A DNA stretch of 64,000 nt from Paenibacillus sp. FJAT-26967 (GCF_001541095.1 NZ_LMXH01000004.1:1-64000), one strand, 5' to 3'; positions 39,236-48,742 are shown, counted from the first letter of the stretch. The notes: generated from the sequence alone by a model not told the origin. Numbers and translations: made by a program.

Positions 39236-41092
39236 ATGAAGGGGATCCGTTTTTTTCAATCGGTCCAGGCCAAGCTGATTATTATTTATGTGCTGCTGAT
39301 CCTGATTGCGATGCAGCTCATTGCGGCGTACTTCTACCAGACGCTGGACAGCCATTATAAGAATGAATTCCGGGACTCGATTAACAAGCAGGCGATGCTG
39401 ATCGCCACGATGGTCGAGAACAACTACTTGAACGAGTCCAAGAACAGTGAATCCAAGAACAGCGACTCCAAGAATTTGTCGGAGGAGCTGACGTATTTCG
39501 TAAACAGCTTGTTTGCTCCGGGCAATACGGAGATTCAAATTATAGATGCCGGAGGCGTGGTGCTCAGCACCTCGCTGGAGGCGAATAAGCAGATCGTCAA
39601 TCAGAAGACGACCAAGACGGAAGTGACCCGGGCGCTGCAGGGCATTCCGAATAACGACCGGATGTTCACGGACGTCGATAACACCCGGAAGTTCGCTACG
39701 GCCAAGCCTATCGGCAGCGGCGTGAGAACTCTTGGCGCCGTGTATATCGTGTCTTCGATGGAAGACTTGTATAAGACGATGTCGAGCATCAACCGGATTC
39801 TGATTGTGGCGACTTTGATCGCCTTGGCTTTTACGGCGGGACTGGGTGTTATCCTATCCGGGACCATTACGAAGCCGATCAAGGAAATTACCCAGCAGGC
39901 GACGGCTGCGGCCGAGGGGAACTTCGACCGGAGCGTGACGGTATACGGCAAAGATGAGATCAGCCAGCTCGGGCATACGTTCAACTTCATGATGAATCGG
40001 CTCAAGGAAGCCTTATCCATCAATGAGGAAGAGAAAGAAAAGCTGGCTTCGGTCCTGACGAATATGAATGACGGGGTCATCGCAACGGACGACACCGGTC
40101 AGGTTATTCTGATGAACCGGCGTGCGATGCAGATTCTTCAGGTGGACGAGGAGAAGACGCTGGAACGCCATATATCCGAGCTCCTCGGACTGACCAGGCA
40201 TGAAATCGACTTGTACGTCCACGGCACACGGAACACGACACTGATCGATGTCCCTCTTCCGGATGTGGAAGAGCCGCAGACGGTTCGTGTGACGTTCACC
40301 ACGATTCACCGCCGTGGCGATGTCGTCAGCGGCATTACCGGCATCATCGCGGTGCTGCAGGACGTAACCGAGCAGGAGAAGCTCGAGCAGTCGCGCCGGG
40401 AGTTCGTCGCGAACGTATCGCACGAGCTGCGCACGCCGCTGACGACGATCAAGAGCTATCTCGAAGCGCTCGAAGACGGCGCGCTGGAGGACAAGCAGCT
40501 CGCGCCGAGGTTCCTGAGCGTGACGCGCAATGAGACGGAGCGGATGATCCGCCTCGTCACGGATCTGCTTCACTTGTCGCGCCTGGATTCCAAGCAGGCG
40601 CTTCTCACGAAGGAGCGGACGGACATTACCGATATGCTGGACGAAGTAGCCGACCGGTTCTCCTTCCAGCTGCGGCAGAAGAGTATCCGGATCCGCATCC
40701 AGGTGGAGCCGGGCGTTCGTCCGGCTTCGGTCGACCGCGACAAAATCGACCAGGTACTCGATAATCTCGTATCCAATGCGATTAAATACACGCAAGATGA
40801 AGGCGCGATTACCATCTGCGCCCGCAAGGGCGAAGGGGATCTGCTCGAAATCACGGTGCAGGACACGGGGATCGGGATTCCGAAGAAGGACCAGCCCCGG
40901 ATTTTCGACCGGTTCTACCGGGTCGACAAAGCCAGGTCCCGGAATATGGGCGGTACCGGACTCGGTCTGTCGATTGCCCGGGAAATAGTAAAAGCCCATG
41001 GCGGTACGATTGCATTAGAATCTGAACCCGGCACGGGGACAAGAGTGACTTTTACTCTGCCGGTTCATCCGGAGGGGGGGAGCGTCTCATGA
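39236..41092 (+). CDS. walK: Sensor histidine kinase WalK
   Basis: A 618-residue kinase for WalR. Membrane helices at about 12-32 and 183-205 flank an extracytoplasmic Cache/PAS-like domain. Then follow HAMP (about 206-258), PAS (about 265-370), HisKA with FVANVSHELRTPL (phospho-acceptor His396), and the ATPase domain with N box and GTGLGLSIAREIVKAHGG. Residues about 63-77 hold a short repeat NESKNSESKNSDSKN not expected in the family. Its stop overlaps the yycH start (ATGA). Confidence 0.97.
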   Translation: MKGIRFFQSVQAKLIIIYVLLILIAMQLIAAYFYQTLDSHYKNEFRDSINKQAMLIATMVENNYLNESKNSESKNSDSKNLSEELTYFVNSLFAPGNTEIQIIDAGGVVLSTSLEANKQIVNQKTTKTEVTRALQGIPNNDRMFTDVDNTRKFATAKPIGSGVRTLGAVYIVSSMEDLYKTMSSINRILIVATLIALAFTAGLGVILSGTITKPIKEITQQATAAAEGNFDRSVTVYGKDEISQLGHTFNFMMNRLKEALSINEEEKEKLASVLTNMNDGVIATDDTGQVILMNRRAMQILQVDEEKTLERHISELLGLTRHEIDLYVHGTRNTTLIDVPLPDVEEPQTVRVTFTTIHRRGDVVSGITGIIAVLQDVTEQEKLEQSRREFVANVSHELRTPLTTIKSYLEALEDGALEDKQLAPRFLSVTRNETERMIRLVTDLLHLSRLDSKQALLTKERTDITDMLDEVADRFSFQLRQKSIRIRIQVEPGVRPASVDRDKIDQVLDNLVSNAIKYTQDEGAITICARKGEGDLLEITVQDTGIGIPKKDQPRIFDRFYRVDKARSRNMGGTGLGLSIAREIVKAHGGTIALESEPGTGTRVTFTLPVHPEGGSVS

Positions 41093-42372
41093 TCGAGAAG
41101 CTGAAGTCAGTCATCTTGACTGTACTTATTCTGGCCAGTCTGTTTCAGAGCTATCTGCTCGCCTACAGCACGCCTAATTATGAGCCGCTGCCTCCTTCCC
41201 AATATATTTCCAGTGTGCTGGAGGGAACTAAAGCAGAGCTGGAAGACCTGTTATTTCCCGATCAGATCGTGCTTCACTTCGGGCAGCAGCGGCATACGGT
41301 TCTGTTCCCGGATTCATCCGCATATGCTTCGATTTTTGAAAGTGTGAAGTCCCGTAAGATTGAAGGATTCCGCAAAGTGAATCTGACGCAGGAGCGGATC
41401 AGTTGGGAAGATATACGGGACAAGCAGGAGGGTGTCGAGCTCCGGTTCCGTGATGGAATCGCGCTGAGTATCCTCCAGAAGAATCTGAACATTAAGGGAA
41501 GCCTGCCCGAAGAGTCGGATCTGATTACGCGGATGTGGATTTATTCCAGCAGCGACAAGCAGGCTGCGGTCACGTATTTCTTCACGGATTCGATGAATAC
41601 GGCTTATGAAGTGCTGCGGGCTGATTTTACAGTGAAGGATGTAGAAAACTTTACTGCGATGGGAGCTATGAATGATCTCTTCCAGGTCATGTCCGGTGAT
41701 TATTATCTGCCGTCCAAGCCAATGCCCGTCTTATCTTATGAGTTCGGCTACAAAGAGTTTGAGACGGAACAGCTCAAAAGCAGTCTTTTTGCCGATCCCT
41801 TGCTGACGAGGAATTTGAAGAACAAGGATGGCCCGCAGATTTTTACAGACGGCAAGCGCGGACTTCAGATTAATACGGAAGAACGCTGGATGAAATATAC
41901 GGATGCACTCGCGGTAACGGACAGCAAGAATAACATCAGCGAGAATTTGGAAGCGGGTCTGCATTTTATTAATCAGCATGGCGGCTGGAACGGGAAGTAT
42001 GCCATCAGCAAACCGATGCAGCAGCACTCCTATTCCAACCAGACATTCGCGTTCCGGCAGGTGTATGATGCTTTTCCGATTATAGCGGATAAAAGAGAGG
42101 GCTTCGGAACGATTCATATTACGCTTCAAAAGGGCGTTGTCTCGAATTATGAACGGTCGGTCGTCTATGCGGATTCCAAAGTCGTAAGCAAGCAGAACAC
42201 GGAGTTAATGGGTGGAGAAGCGCTGAACACGCGGATTACGAACCATCCCAAGCGTTACAATATCATCAATGTATTTCCAGCTTACCGTCCGGTTATGGGC
42301 GAGAAGACGATTAAGCTGATTCCGCAGTGGGCGATTGAGTTCCGGGATGGAACTTATGAGCTTTTTAACTAA
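41089..42372 (+). CDS. yycH: WalRK regulatory protein YycH (WalH)
   Basis: A 427-residue protein with an N-terminal membrane anchor (about 8-26) and a large extracytoplasmic part. YycH and YycI bind the membrane helices of WalK and modulate its activity (inhibitory in B. subtilis, activating in staphylococci). Identification rests on position, topology and length (B. subtilis YycH 455) with sequence such as FVNQVYDAFPI-like C-terminal motifs. It overlaps walK by four bases and precedes yycI. Confidence 0.9.
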   Translation: MIEKLKSVILTVLILASLFQSYLLAYSTPNYEPLPPSQYISSVLEGTKAELEDLLFPDQIVLHFGQQRHTVLFPDSSAYASIFESVKSRKIEGFRKVNLTQERISWEDIRDKQEGVELRFRDGIALSILQKNLNIKGSLPEESDLITRMWIYSSSDKQAAVTYFFTDSMNTAYEVLRADFTVKDVENFTAMGAMNDLFQVMSGDYYLPSKPMPVLSYEFGYKEFETEQLKSSLFADPLLTRNLKNKDGPQIFTDGKRGLQINTEERWMKYTDALAVTDSKNNISENLEAGLHFINQHGGWNGKYAISKPMQQHSYSNQTFAFRQVYDAFPIIADKREGFGTIHITLQKGVVSNYERSVVYADSKVVSKQNTELMGGEALNTRITNHPKRYNIINVFPAYRPVMGEKTIKLIPQWAIEFRDGTYELFN

Positions 42373-42412
42373 AGGGTAGGAAGACCGGAGTAAGGTGGAG
42401 GGGAGGCTGGCG

Positions 42413-43177
42413 ATGAACTGGGGACGGGCGAAGACGATCTTGATCTTATCGTTCTTCTTTCTGAATGTGGTGCTCGGTTATCTCGTGTGGGCGGGGAAAG
42501 AAAAGCAGACGGAACTAGCCACGGACATGTCCAGCGTGCTGCAGGAAACGAACAAGCTGCTCAAGGACAAGAATATTCAGCTCAATCACGAATTGCCCAA
42601 AGAAACGCCGAGGTTAAGAGAAATTACATTCAAATTCGCGGAAACATACAAACCGGACATCATGCTCCAGCTCCGTTATCCTTTCAAATTCACGAACCTC
42701 CTGAACCGGACTACGGCCAAAGAGGAATTATCCAAAATCGATATCCCGCAGCTGGAATCGTACCAGTATGATCCGGTTGTAAGTACCAAAGGGATGTATG
42801 TACTCAACCAGGTATACAATGGTTATCCGATGTTCGATGTTCAATTGAAGATGTACGAGAATGATACACTAATTACCAGTTACCGGCAGACCTATGTTGA
42901 AGTAGAATCAGGTGGGGAAGACAAGGAGCAGAAGGTGATTCACGCCTATACGGCTGTGCGCAGCCTGGTGGATAAATTCCTGCTCGACGGTACGGTTATT
43001 ACGGACGTAAGGCTCGGTTACCACGGGCAGTTGTTCGATTCCCAAACGCAGTACATGGTGCCGAATTGGCGTGTATCGATTGATAACGGCGATATCTACT
43101 ATGTGCATGCTTTTAACGGTGCGGTAGAGATGCTTACGAATACGACGGAAGTTCAGAGCTTGTTGAAAAAAAAGTGA
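42413..43177 (+). CDS. yycI: WalRK regulatory protein YycI (WalI)
   Basis: A 254-residue protein: MNWGRAKTILILSFFFLNVVLGYLVW membrane anchor, then an extracytoplasmic YycI domain with VLNQVYNGYPMFDVQLKM and VPNWRVSIDNGDIYYVHAFNG near the end. It forms a ternary complex with YycH and WalK. ATG 42413 follows GGAGGGGAGG; the GTG at 42395 is inside the ribosome site region and not preferred. Confidence 0.92.
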   Translation: MNWGRAKTILILSFFFLNVVLGYLVWAGKEKQTELATDMSSVLQETNKLLKDKNIQLNHELPKETPRLREITFKFAETYKPDIMLQLRYPFKFTNLLNRTTAKEELSKIDIPQLESYQYDPVVSTKGMYVLNQVYNGYPMFDVQLKMYENDTLITSYRQTYVEVESGGEDKEQKVIHAYTAVRSLVDKFLLDGTVITDVRLGYHGQLFDSQTQYMVPNWRVSIDNGDIYYVHAFNGAVEMLTNTTEVQSLLKKK

Positions 43178-43221
43178 TCCAATCCCGATGCCGGGATTGT
43201 GCGATAGAGGAGTTAACGCGT

Positions 43222-44028
43222 ATGGCTTTACGGTTTACGGTACTCGCCAGCGGGTCTACCGGGAATGCAACGGTAGTCTCTAACGGTGATACGACGATAT
43301 TGGTGGATGCGGGACTTAGCGCCAAGAAAGTGGAGCAGCTGATGCTTGAGCGTGAGGTGAAGGGAGAGGACATTGATGCCATCCTGGTCACTCACGAGCA
43401 CTCCGACCATATTAAGGGCCTCGGGGCTATTGCCCGGAAATATAATCTTCCGGTGTACGCCAACCCCAAGACTTGGGACGCGCTAGATAAGCATATCGGT
43501 AAAATCTCGGAAACGAATAGGCGCCTGATGGCTACGGGCACGGAAGAATTCTTCGGTGATATCCGGGTGGAATCGTATGGGATTTCGCATGATGCGGCAG
43601 AGCCGGTGGGCTACTGCTTTCACTGCGGGGGCCAGAAGCTGGCTATGGCGACGGACCTCGGGTACATGAGTACGAAGGTCAAAGACGTTATCGGTGATTC
43701 GGATGCGATTATTCTCGAAGCCAACCATGATATCGAGATGCTGCGGATGGGACATTATCCGTGGAACATTAAGCGCAGAATTCTGAGCGATCTCGGACAC
43801 TTGTCCAATGAAGCGGCGGGAGAAGCTATTCTCGATATCATGACGGCTCGCACCAAAGCTATCTATATGGCGCATTTGAGCCAGAATCACAACCTGATGG
43901 ATTTAGCCAGGCTTACGCTGAATAATGTAGTAGAAGACCGGGGAGTATCCCTGAAGGAACGGAAGGTCCGGCTGATGGACACGTATTTTGACCGTCCTAC
44001 GAAATGGGAGGAGCTGGGTAAGGACTAA
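43222..44028 (+). CDS. yycJ: MBL-fold metallohydrolase YycJ (WalJ)
   Basis: A 268-residue metallo-beta-lactamase-fold protein. The zinc motif is THEHSDHIKG; other ligands are in FSYGISHDA-like and ATDLGY blocks, and EANHDIEMLR. YycJ has been described as a 5'-3' exonuclease-type protein linked to DNA repair and to coordination of wall synthesis and division. ATG 43222 follows GAGGAG; the open frame to 43174 overlaps yycI and is not supported. Its last 32 bases overlap the convergent gene on the minus strand. Confidence 0.94.
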   Translation: MALRFTVLASGSTGNATVVSNGDTTILVDAGLSAKKVEQLMLEREVKGEDIDAILVTHEHSDHIKGLGAIARKYNLPVYANPKTWDALDKHIGKISETNRRLMATGTEEFFGDIRVESYGISHDAAEPVGYCFHCGGQKLAMATDLGYMSTKVKDVIGDSDAIILEANHDIEMLRMGHYPWNIKRRILSDLGHLSNEAAGEAILDIMTARTKAIYMAHLSQNHNLMDLARLTLNNVVEDRGVSLKERKVRLMDTYFDRPTKWEELGKD

Positions 44029-44209
44029 AGCTGTTATCGAGCTTGTCGATACGTGCCTGGAGCTCCTGGGAAGTCACAAGGCCTTTGTCGATCAGAACAT
44101 CGATCAGGGCGGTGAGGATGAGTGAGCTGCGGTAGTGGTCCTCTTTGAGATCGGCGAGCTTGCCGATGAGCTGGACCTCGTCCAGAGATGTACGGATACG
44201 GTTGTTCAT
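43997..44209 (-). CDS. Small conserved-looking protein, function unknown
   Basis: A 70-residue helical protein: MNNRIRTSLDEVQLIGKLADLKEDHYRSSLILTALIDVLIDKGLVTSQELQARIDKLD. ATG 44209 follows AAGGAGAGG at good spacing, and the frame is clean, which supports a real gene. The 'DKGLVTSQELQARI' part resembles the small helical motif seen in many regulatory or adaptor proteins, but I cannot name a family. It is convergent to yycJ with a 32-base overlap. Confidence 0.65.
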   Translation of the reverse strand: MNNRIRTSLDEVQLIGKLADLKEDHYRSSLILTALIDVLIDKGLVTSQELQARIDKLDNSFSPYPAPPIS

Positions 44210-44362
44210 GTTAATCCTCTCCTTGGGAAGGTTAATAGTTCAAGAGCCGGAGCCATTCTGGTAAATCTAGCAGATACGTTTACTATTATTGTAGGCTGAT
44301 CGGGCCGAAAACATTCCTGGTTTCTTGAAAAATCCGCCGTTTGAGCGAGAGGTGTGGGTCGC

Positions 44363-45607
44363 GTGAGTTTATTCGATGACGATTTTTATTCTACGAAGCC
44401 GTCCAAACGGCAGCAGAACCAGGAAGAAGGCGGATGGCTGCCGTCGAGACGCCGATTCCGCTTACGTACGGGAGCGGGTCCGCTTGGGATGCCGGGTCTG
44501 CACAAGATGCCTAACCGCACCTTATGGATAGCCGGGGCAGCCGGAGCTGCAGCGATGCTGGTCATCGTCCTGCTGGTACAGGCGGTGACCGGCACCGGCA
44601 GTGCCAAGCCGGCCGCTATATCCGCTAAGCAGCTGGAGGATTCTTATAACAATGCGGTTGTCCAGGCAACCGAGCGGGTCAAATCGGCCATTGTCAGTAT
44701 TGTCAGCGTGCAACCGGATGCAGAGGATGAAATGAAGCAGACCGGCATCGGCTCCGGCATTATTTTCGAGAAAAAAGGCTCCAAGGTGCGCATTGCGACG
44801 AACTATCATGTCGTGGACAGCGGGCAGGAGTTCGAGGTCTACACGGCATCCGGCGAGAAGAAGAAAGCGCAGCTGCTCGGTAAAGATCAGATTACGGATC
44901 TGGCTGTGCTGGAGACCGATGCGGACGGCTTAACGGCCATTGCCGAGTTCGGCGATTCTTCCGCTCTGAGAGCGGGCGAGACGGTCATTGCCCTGGGCAA
45001 TCCTCTCGGACTGGGCTATTCGCCGACTGTGACCAAAGGCATCGTGTCGTCCCCGAAGCGGCTGCTGCCGATCTCATTCGCGATGGATGGGCAGTATGAC
45101 TGGGAGATGGAGCTGATCCAGACAGATGCTTCTATCAACCAGGGCAACAGCGGCGGAGCGCTCGTCAATCTGGAGGGCAAGGTCGTAGGTATTAATTCGC
45201 TCAAGATCGCGGAAATGGGCGTCGAGGGCCTCGGATTTGCAATTCCGATTAAGGATGCGGAGCCGGTCATCCAGTCTCTCATTAACAATCAGAAGGTCAT
45301 CCGTCCGCTGATGGGTGTATCCACGCAGGAACTGCAGCTATTCGAAGATACCGAATCCTTGAAACTGCCGGCTGATGTTAAAAGGGGCCTGATTGTCATA
45401 GAAGCGTCAGGACCTGCCGAGAAAGCGGGACTTAAAAGCGAAGATGTGATCGTGGAGATTGAGGGCAAGAAAATCGAGACCACGGTGCAGCTGCGAAAAT
45501 TCCTGTATAATGAGAGTAAGATTGGAGATAAAATTCAAGTGACCTACTACCGCGAAGGTAAAAAGCAGCAGACTAATCTGACGCTTACCGAAGCGGGAAA
45601 GAACTAA
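44363..45607 (+). CDS. htrA: HtrA-type serine protease (YycK)
   Basis: A 414-residue membrane-anchored S1C protease. A basic cytosolic segment precedes a membrane helix (about 52-70). The protease domain has catalytic His in ATNYHVVD, Asp in ITDLAVLE and Ser in NQGNSGGAL. A C-terminal PDZ domain (about 320-410) contains GLIVIEASGPAEKAGLKSEDVI. It degrades misfolded envelope proteins. GTG 44363 lies eight bases after GAGAGGTG; GTG 44354 overlaps that site. It is the last large gene of the walR cluster, as in Bacillus. Confidence 0.95.
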   Translation: MSLFDDDFYSTKPSKRQQNQEEGGWLPSRRRFRLRTGAGPLGMPGLHKMPNRTLWIAGAAGAAAMLVIVLLVQAVTGTGSAKPAAISAKQLEDSYNNAVVQATERVKSAIVSIVSVQPDAEDEMKQTGIGSGIIFEKKGSKVRIATNYHVVDSGQEFEVYTASGEKKKAQLLGKDQITDLAVLETDADGLTAIAEFGDSSALRAGETVIALGNPLGLGYSPTVTKGIVSSPKRLLPISFAMDGQYDWEMELIQTDASINQGNSGGALVNLEGKVVGINSLKIAEMGVEGLGFAIPIKDAEPVIQSLINNQKVIRPLMGVSTQELQLFEDTESLKLPADVKRGLIVIEASGPAEKAGLKSEDVIVEIEGKKIETTVQLRKFLYNESKIGDKIQVTYYREGKKQQTNLTLTEAGKN

Positions 45608-45627
45608 CAGGAAGAAGGGGCAAAGTA

Positions 45628-45795
45628 ATGTTCACAGTCTGCAAAGAGCATCTGGAGATTGCAATTGATCAATTCGTAGACGAATATGAGGACGCGCCGG
45701 ATATCGTGGATTTAGATAAAGTGAGCTTTGCTAAGTGGGAACCGCCTGTCCATTGTGAGCATTGTCAGGTGAAGCCGGAGTATTTGGTGGTGTAA
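45628..45795 (+). CDS. CxxH/CxxC protein
   Basis: A 55-residue acidic protein with VCKEHLEIAIDQFVDEYEDAPDIVDL and a C-terminal VHCEHCQVKPEYLVV. The CxxH ... CxxC pair suggests a small zinc-binding protein; this type is conserved next to htrA and rlmH in Paenibacillus and Bacillus. ATG 45628 follows GAAGAAGGGG. It is probably co-transcribed with htrA (20-base gap). Confidence 0.88.
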   Translation: MFTVCKEHLEIAIDQFVDEYEDAPDIVDLDKVSFAKWEPPVHCEHCQVKPEYLVV

Positions 45796-45851
45796 GGTAC
45801 CGGCTGGAACACAGGGACTGCAATCCCGAACCTGACGTTATAGATTGAAAA

Positions 45852-45902
45852 AAAATCCCCTGCACAGGGTTCGCTGGTTGCGAAGGCTGTGCAGGGGATT
45901 TT
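45852..45902. terminator. Bidirectional terminator
   Basis: Perfect 16-base stem AAAATCCCCTGCACAG / CTGTGCAGGGGATTTT with A-run before and T-run after. It ends the walR cluster and may also stop the gntK transcript from the right. Confidence 0.9.
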
Positions 45903-46116
45903 GTGATTGTTGTGGGCATGAGATCGAAGCTCCTCAGATACGGGTTGCCGGCTATGCTATGCAGCGGCTACCGAATGCGATCGGCATTGGTGCATAAGAG
46001 CAGAATGTGTGCCCGATGACCGCTGGAGCTAGGCTCTCTATTGTCAGAGCGCTTAAGTAATCTTGGAATCTGCTTAACTGGCTTGCGCTTAACTAACTTG
46101 CTAATGATAAATTAGT

Positions 46117-47652
46117 TTACTTATGGCCGCGGCGCTGGAACTCCGCAATCACGGAGAATTCATCCTTCAGCTTGTGGTACACCCGGTCGTATAGGGAGTA
46201 CAGCTCCAGATACGTAGGCGCGTGCTCGATGTTCGGCTCCTGGCGGTCCGTGATGGAGATGAGCTTGTTTACGTCTTCGAGACGCTCCAAAGCGCCGACA
46301 GCGTGCATGGCAAGTGCCACGGCACCGAAGGACGAGCTCTCGTGGCTCTTCGGAATGTGGACCGGATAGCCGAACATATCGGCCATGATCTGGCGCCATT
46401 CGGGTGAACGGGCGAATCCGCCGGATGCCCGGATTTCCTTCGCCGGGCCGGCCAGGTCGCGCAGAGCGACGCCGATGCCGAAGACGGTGAAGAGAATGCC
46501 TTCGAGCACCGCGCGGATGAACTGCGGCCGCTTGTGGTGCAGGCCGATGCCGAAGAAGCTGCCGCGTGCATCCGCGTTCCAGTAAGGCGCTCGTTCGCCT
46601 GACAGGAACGGCAGGAACAGCAGGCCGTCTGAGCCCGGGGCTACTTCCTTGGCTGACGCGATCATGATGTCGTACGGGTCTTTGCCCGTACGGCGCGCTT
46701 CCTCGACTTCGGGGAAGGAGAACTCGTCACGGAACCAGCGCAGCATGAGGCCGCCGTTGTTGCTGGCACCGCCGATGACCCAGTGATTCTCGGTGAGCGC
46801 GTAGCAGAACGTGCGCTCCTTGGGATCGGTGAGCGGCTTGGGCACTACGGTACGGACTGCGCCGCTCGTTCCGATGGTGATCGCGACTACGCCGGGCTCC
46901 ACCGCCCCCACACCGAGGTTGGCGAGCGCGCCGTCCGCCGCACCGACTACGAAAGGCACGTCCGGATTGAGGCCGAGCAGATCGGCAAATTCGGACTTCA
47001 TCCCGCGCATAATGTGCGTGGTCGGGACAATCTCGCTCAGCTGATCTTCGCGGATACCCGCGATTTCCAGCGCATCCGCATCCCAGGCCAGCGTGTTCAG
47101 GTTGAACAGACAGGTCCCGGATGCGATTGAATGGTCGACAATGTAGCGGCCGAAGAATTTGTGCAGAATATATTCTTTAATCGATATGTATTTGACAGCC
47201 TTAGCGAAAATATCTTGGCGGTTCTCACGAAGCCACATCAGCTTCGGAAGCGGCGTCATCGGGTGCATCGGGATTCCGGTGGTGTGGTATAGGGAACTGC
47301 TGAGCTTCTCGTCCTTGAGCCGCTGAACCTGCGCCACGCTGCGGTTATCCGCCCAGATGATGCTGCTCATCAGCGGTTTGCCGTCCGCGTCTACCGGTAT
47401 CACGCTGTGCATAGCGGTGCTGAAGCCGATCGCTTCCAGCTGCCTGGCATCGATCCCGGACTTCTGAATAGCCTCTTGGATCGATTTAAGCACAGCCTCG
47501 AACATAAGATCCGGATCTTGCTCTGCCCAGGAAGGCTGCGGTACATCAAGCGGATACCCTGCTTCTCCAGCCCCCAGAAGAACCCCTTTCCCATCCGTAA
47601 TAATCGTCTTCGTACTGGTCGTTCCGATGTCCAAACCCATGAAATAAGACAA
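46117..47652 (-). CDS. gntK: Gluconokinase (FGGY family)
   Basis: A 511-residue sugar kinase: MSYFMGLDIGTTSTKTIITD phosphate-1 motif, GAADGALANLGVGAVEPG with the catalytic aspartate, TIGTSGAVR, and the FGGY signature region ASGGFARSPEWRQIMADMFG. Length and sequence match GntK of Bacillus, which phosphorylates D-gluconate. It stands alone here, without gntR, gntP or gntZ, on the minus strand between the walR cluster and rlmH. ATG at 47652 follows AGAGGTGA. Confidence 0.92.
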   Translation of the reverse strand: MSYFMGLDIGTTSTKTIITDGKGVLLGAGEAGYPLDVPQPSWAEQDPDLMFEAVLKSIQEAIQKSGIDARQLEAIGFSTAMHSVIPVDADGKPLMSSIIWADNRSVAQVQRLKDEKLSSSLYHTTGIPMHPMTPLPKLMWLRENRQDIFAKAVKYISIKEYILHKFFGRYIVDHSIASGTCLFNLNTLAWDADALEIAGIREDQLSEIVPTTHIMRGMKSEFADLLGLNPDVPFVVGAADGALANLGVGAVEPGVVAITIGTSGAVRTVVPKPLTDPKERTFCYALTENHWVIGGASNNGGLMLRWFRDEFSFPEVEEARRTGKDPYDIMIASAKEVAPGSDGLLFLPFLSGERAPYWNADARGSFFGIGLHHKRPQFIRAVLEGILFTVFGIGVALRDLAGPAKEIRASGGFARSPEWRQIMADMFGYPVHIPKSHESSSFGAVALAMHAVGALERLEDVNKLISITDRQEPNIEHAPTYLELYSLYDRVYHKLKDEFSVIAEFQRRGHK

Positions 47653-48023
47653 TTTCTTTCACCTCTGATTAATAATGATGGAGATTTCCTGTTTGTGTAA
47701 AAGATTCGCTTCCTACATTATAAGCGTTATTGGACCTGGTTCGTAGTGTTATATTTACCGTGCCGGGACGGTGTGTAATAAGGTAGAAAAACACATGCGG
47801 ATTCTTCGCAAAAATGGCGGGAATGCCGGAAAAGATTCCCCTATTGGCATCATACCTTCTAGGGGATATACGTCAAGTGTGTTTTTTTCAGGTGGAGCGG
47901 CGTGTATTTACGGGAATTGGGCGGCGGCTTCCACGGAGTGGAGGGATTGCTTGGATTTAGGGGCTGTTTGCGGTAAAGTAAGGTCAGATTAATCCATGAC
48001 CGGATACGAAAAGGAGCGCTCTT
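47653..48023. other. Gene-poor gap between gntK and rlmH
   Basis: It contains a TATAAT on the minus strand (47722-47717) that may be the gntK -10, without a good -35. An inverted repeat TCCCCTA (47837-47843) / TAGGGGA (47860-47866) lies further right. No cre or regulator site could be recognised with confidence. Frames open here have no ribosome sites. Confidence 0.3.
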
Positions 48024-48503
48024 ATGCACATCACGATAGCCACAATCGGCAAGTTGAAAGAAAAATACCTCGTCAACGGGATCGACGAGTACGTGAAGCG
48101 CCTTGGCCCGTATGCCAAGGTGCAGATGATTGAGGTGCCGGACGAGAAGGCACCGGAGAGCATGAGCCCTGCCGAGGAGCAGCAGGTGCGGGTGAAAGAA
48201 GGCGAGCGGCTCTTGGCCAAGCTCGCCCCGGATGCGTTCGTCGTGGCGCTGGCCATCGACGGGGAGACCTGGTCGAGCGAGCAGCTGGCGCAGCAGCTCG
48301 ACCGGCTGGCCACCTACGGGCGCAGCCAGGTGGCCTTCGTCATTGGCGGCTCGCTCGGCCTGTCGAGCGAGGTGCTGCGCCGCGCCGACGCGAAGCTGTC
48401 GTTCGGGCGCATGACCTTGCCGCATCAGTTGATGCGGCTGGTGCTGGTGGAGCAGGTTTATCGGGCTTTTAAGATAAACCGGGGGGAACCGTATCATAAG
48501 TAA
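48024..48503 (+). CDS. rlmH: 23S rRNA (pseudouridine1915-N3)-methyltransferase RlmH
   Basis: A 159-residue SPOUT methyltransferase (OrfX in staphylococci): [23 protein letters not shown] start, [36 protein letters not shown]-knot, and the conserved end [14 protein letters not shown] 48024 follows AAGGAG. Codon usage in its 3' third is very GC-rich. Its final bases 48486-48502 recur at 50124-50140, which marks the gene as an integration target. Confidence 0.98.
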   Translation: MHITIATIGKLKEKYLVNGIDEYVKRLGPYAKVQMIEVPDEKAPESMSPAEEQQVRVKEGERLLAKLAPDAFVVALAIDGETWSSEQLAQQLDRLATYGRSQVAFVIGGSLGLSSEVLRRADAKLSFGRMTLPHQLMRLVLVEQVYRAFKINRGEPYHK

Positions 48504-48684
48504 GCACAAAGTCATCTTTAATTGAAGCGTCAAAGAACAACTCAATGTCTTCTGGTCGGGATTGTCTCCAGCATTTATAGTGATCTTGTTTATAATAGAG
48601 TGAAGCAAGTCCTATAGTATGCCTAGCACCTCTAGTCAGCGACCCATGAGTAAATTTAGCGATACGATAAAGACGTTTATTCCG
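48469..48684 (-). pseudogene. Headless coding fragment running into the rlmH 3' end
   Basis: A minus-strand frame, open from a stop at 48687 to TAA at 48469, reads like true protein: RLYRIAKFTHGSLTRGARH ... DHYKCWRQSRPEDIELFFDASIKDD, then [10 protein letters not shown] encoded by the reverse of the rlmH end. It has no ATG, GTG or TTG start with a ribosome site, so its 5' part is missing. I cannot assign a family. It fits a gene cut at, or fused to, an integration junction. Confidence 0.4.
48486..48502 (+). repeat. att-like direct repeat, copy 1 (rlmH 3' end)
   Basis: GAACCGTATCATAAGTA, codons for EPYHK and stop of rlmH. It resembles the core of the SCC attachment site in staphylococcal rlmH/orfX. 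Copy 2 at 50124-50140 differs by one base. Confidence 0.6.
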
Positions 48685-48742
48685 TTATATGGCATTATCG
48701 CTTTGGTAAAAGAATGATTTATGGAAGGTCAGGTAAAAAGAG

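Noticed and set aside
40013..40999. 328-residue minus-strand frame inside walK.
   Set aside because: Antisense shadow of walK codon usage, rich in Arg/His/Leu without domains.
47859..48608. 249-residue minus-strand frame covering rlmH.
   Set aside because: Shadow of the GC-rich rlmH gene; the Leu/Arg/His-rich translation matches nothing. A different minus frame at 48469-48684 is reported instead.
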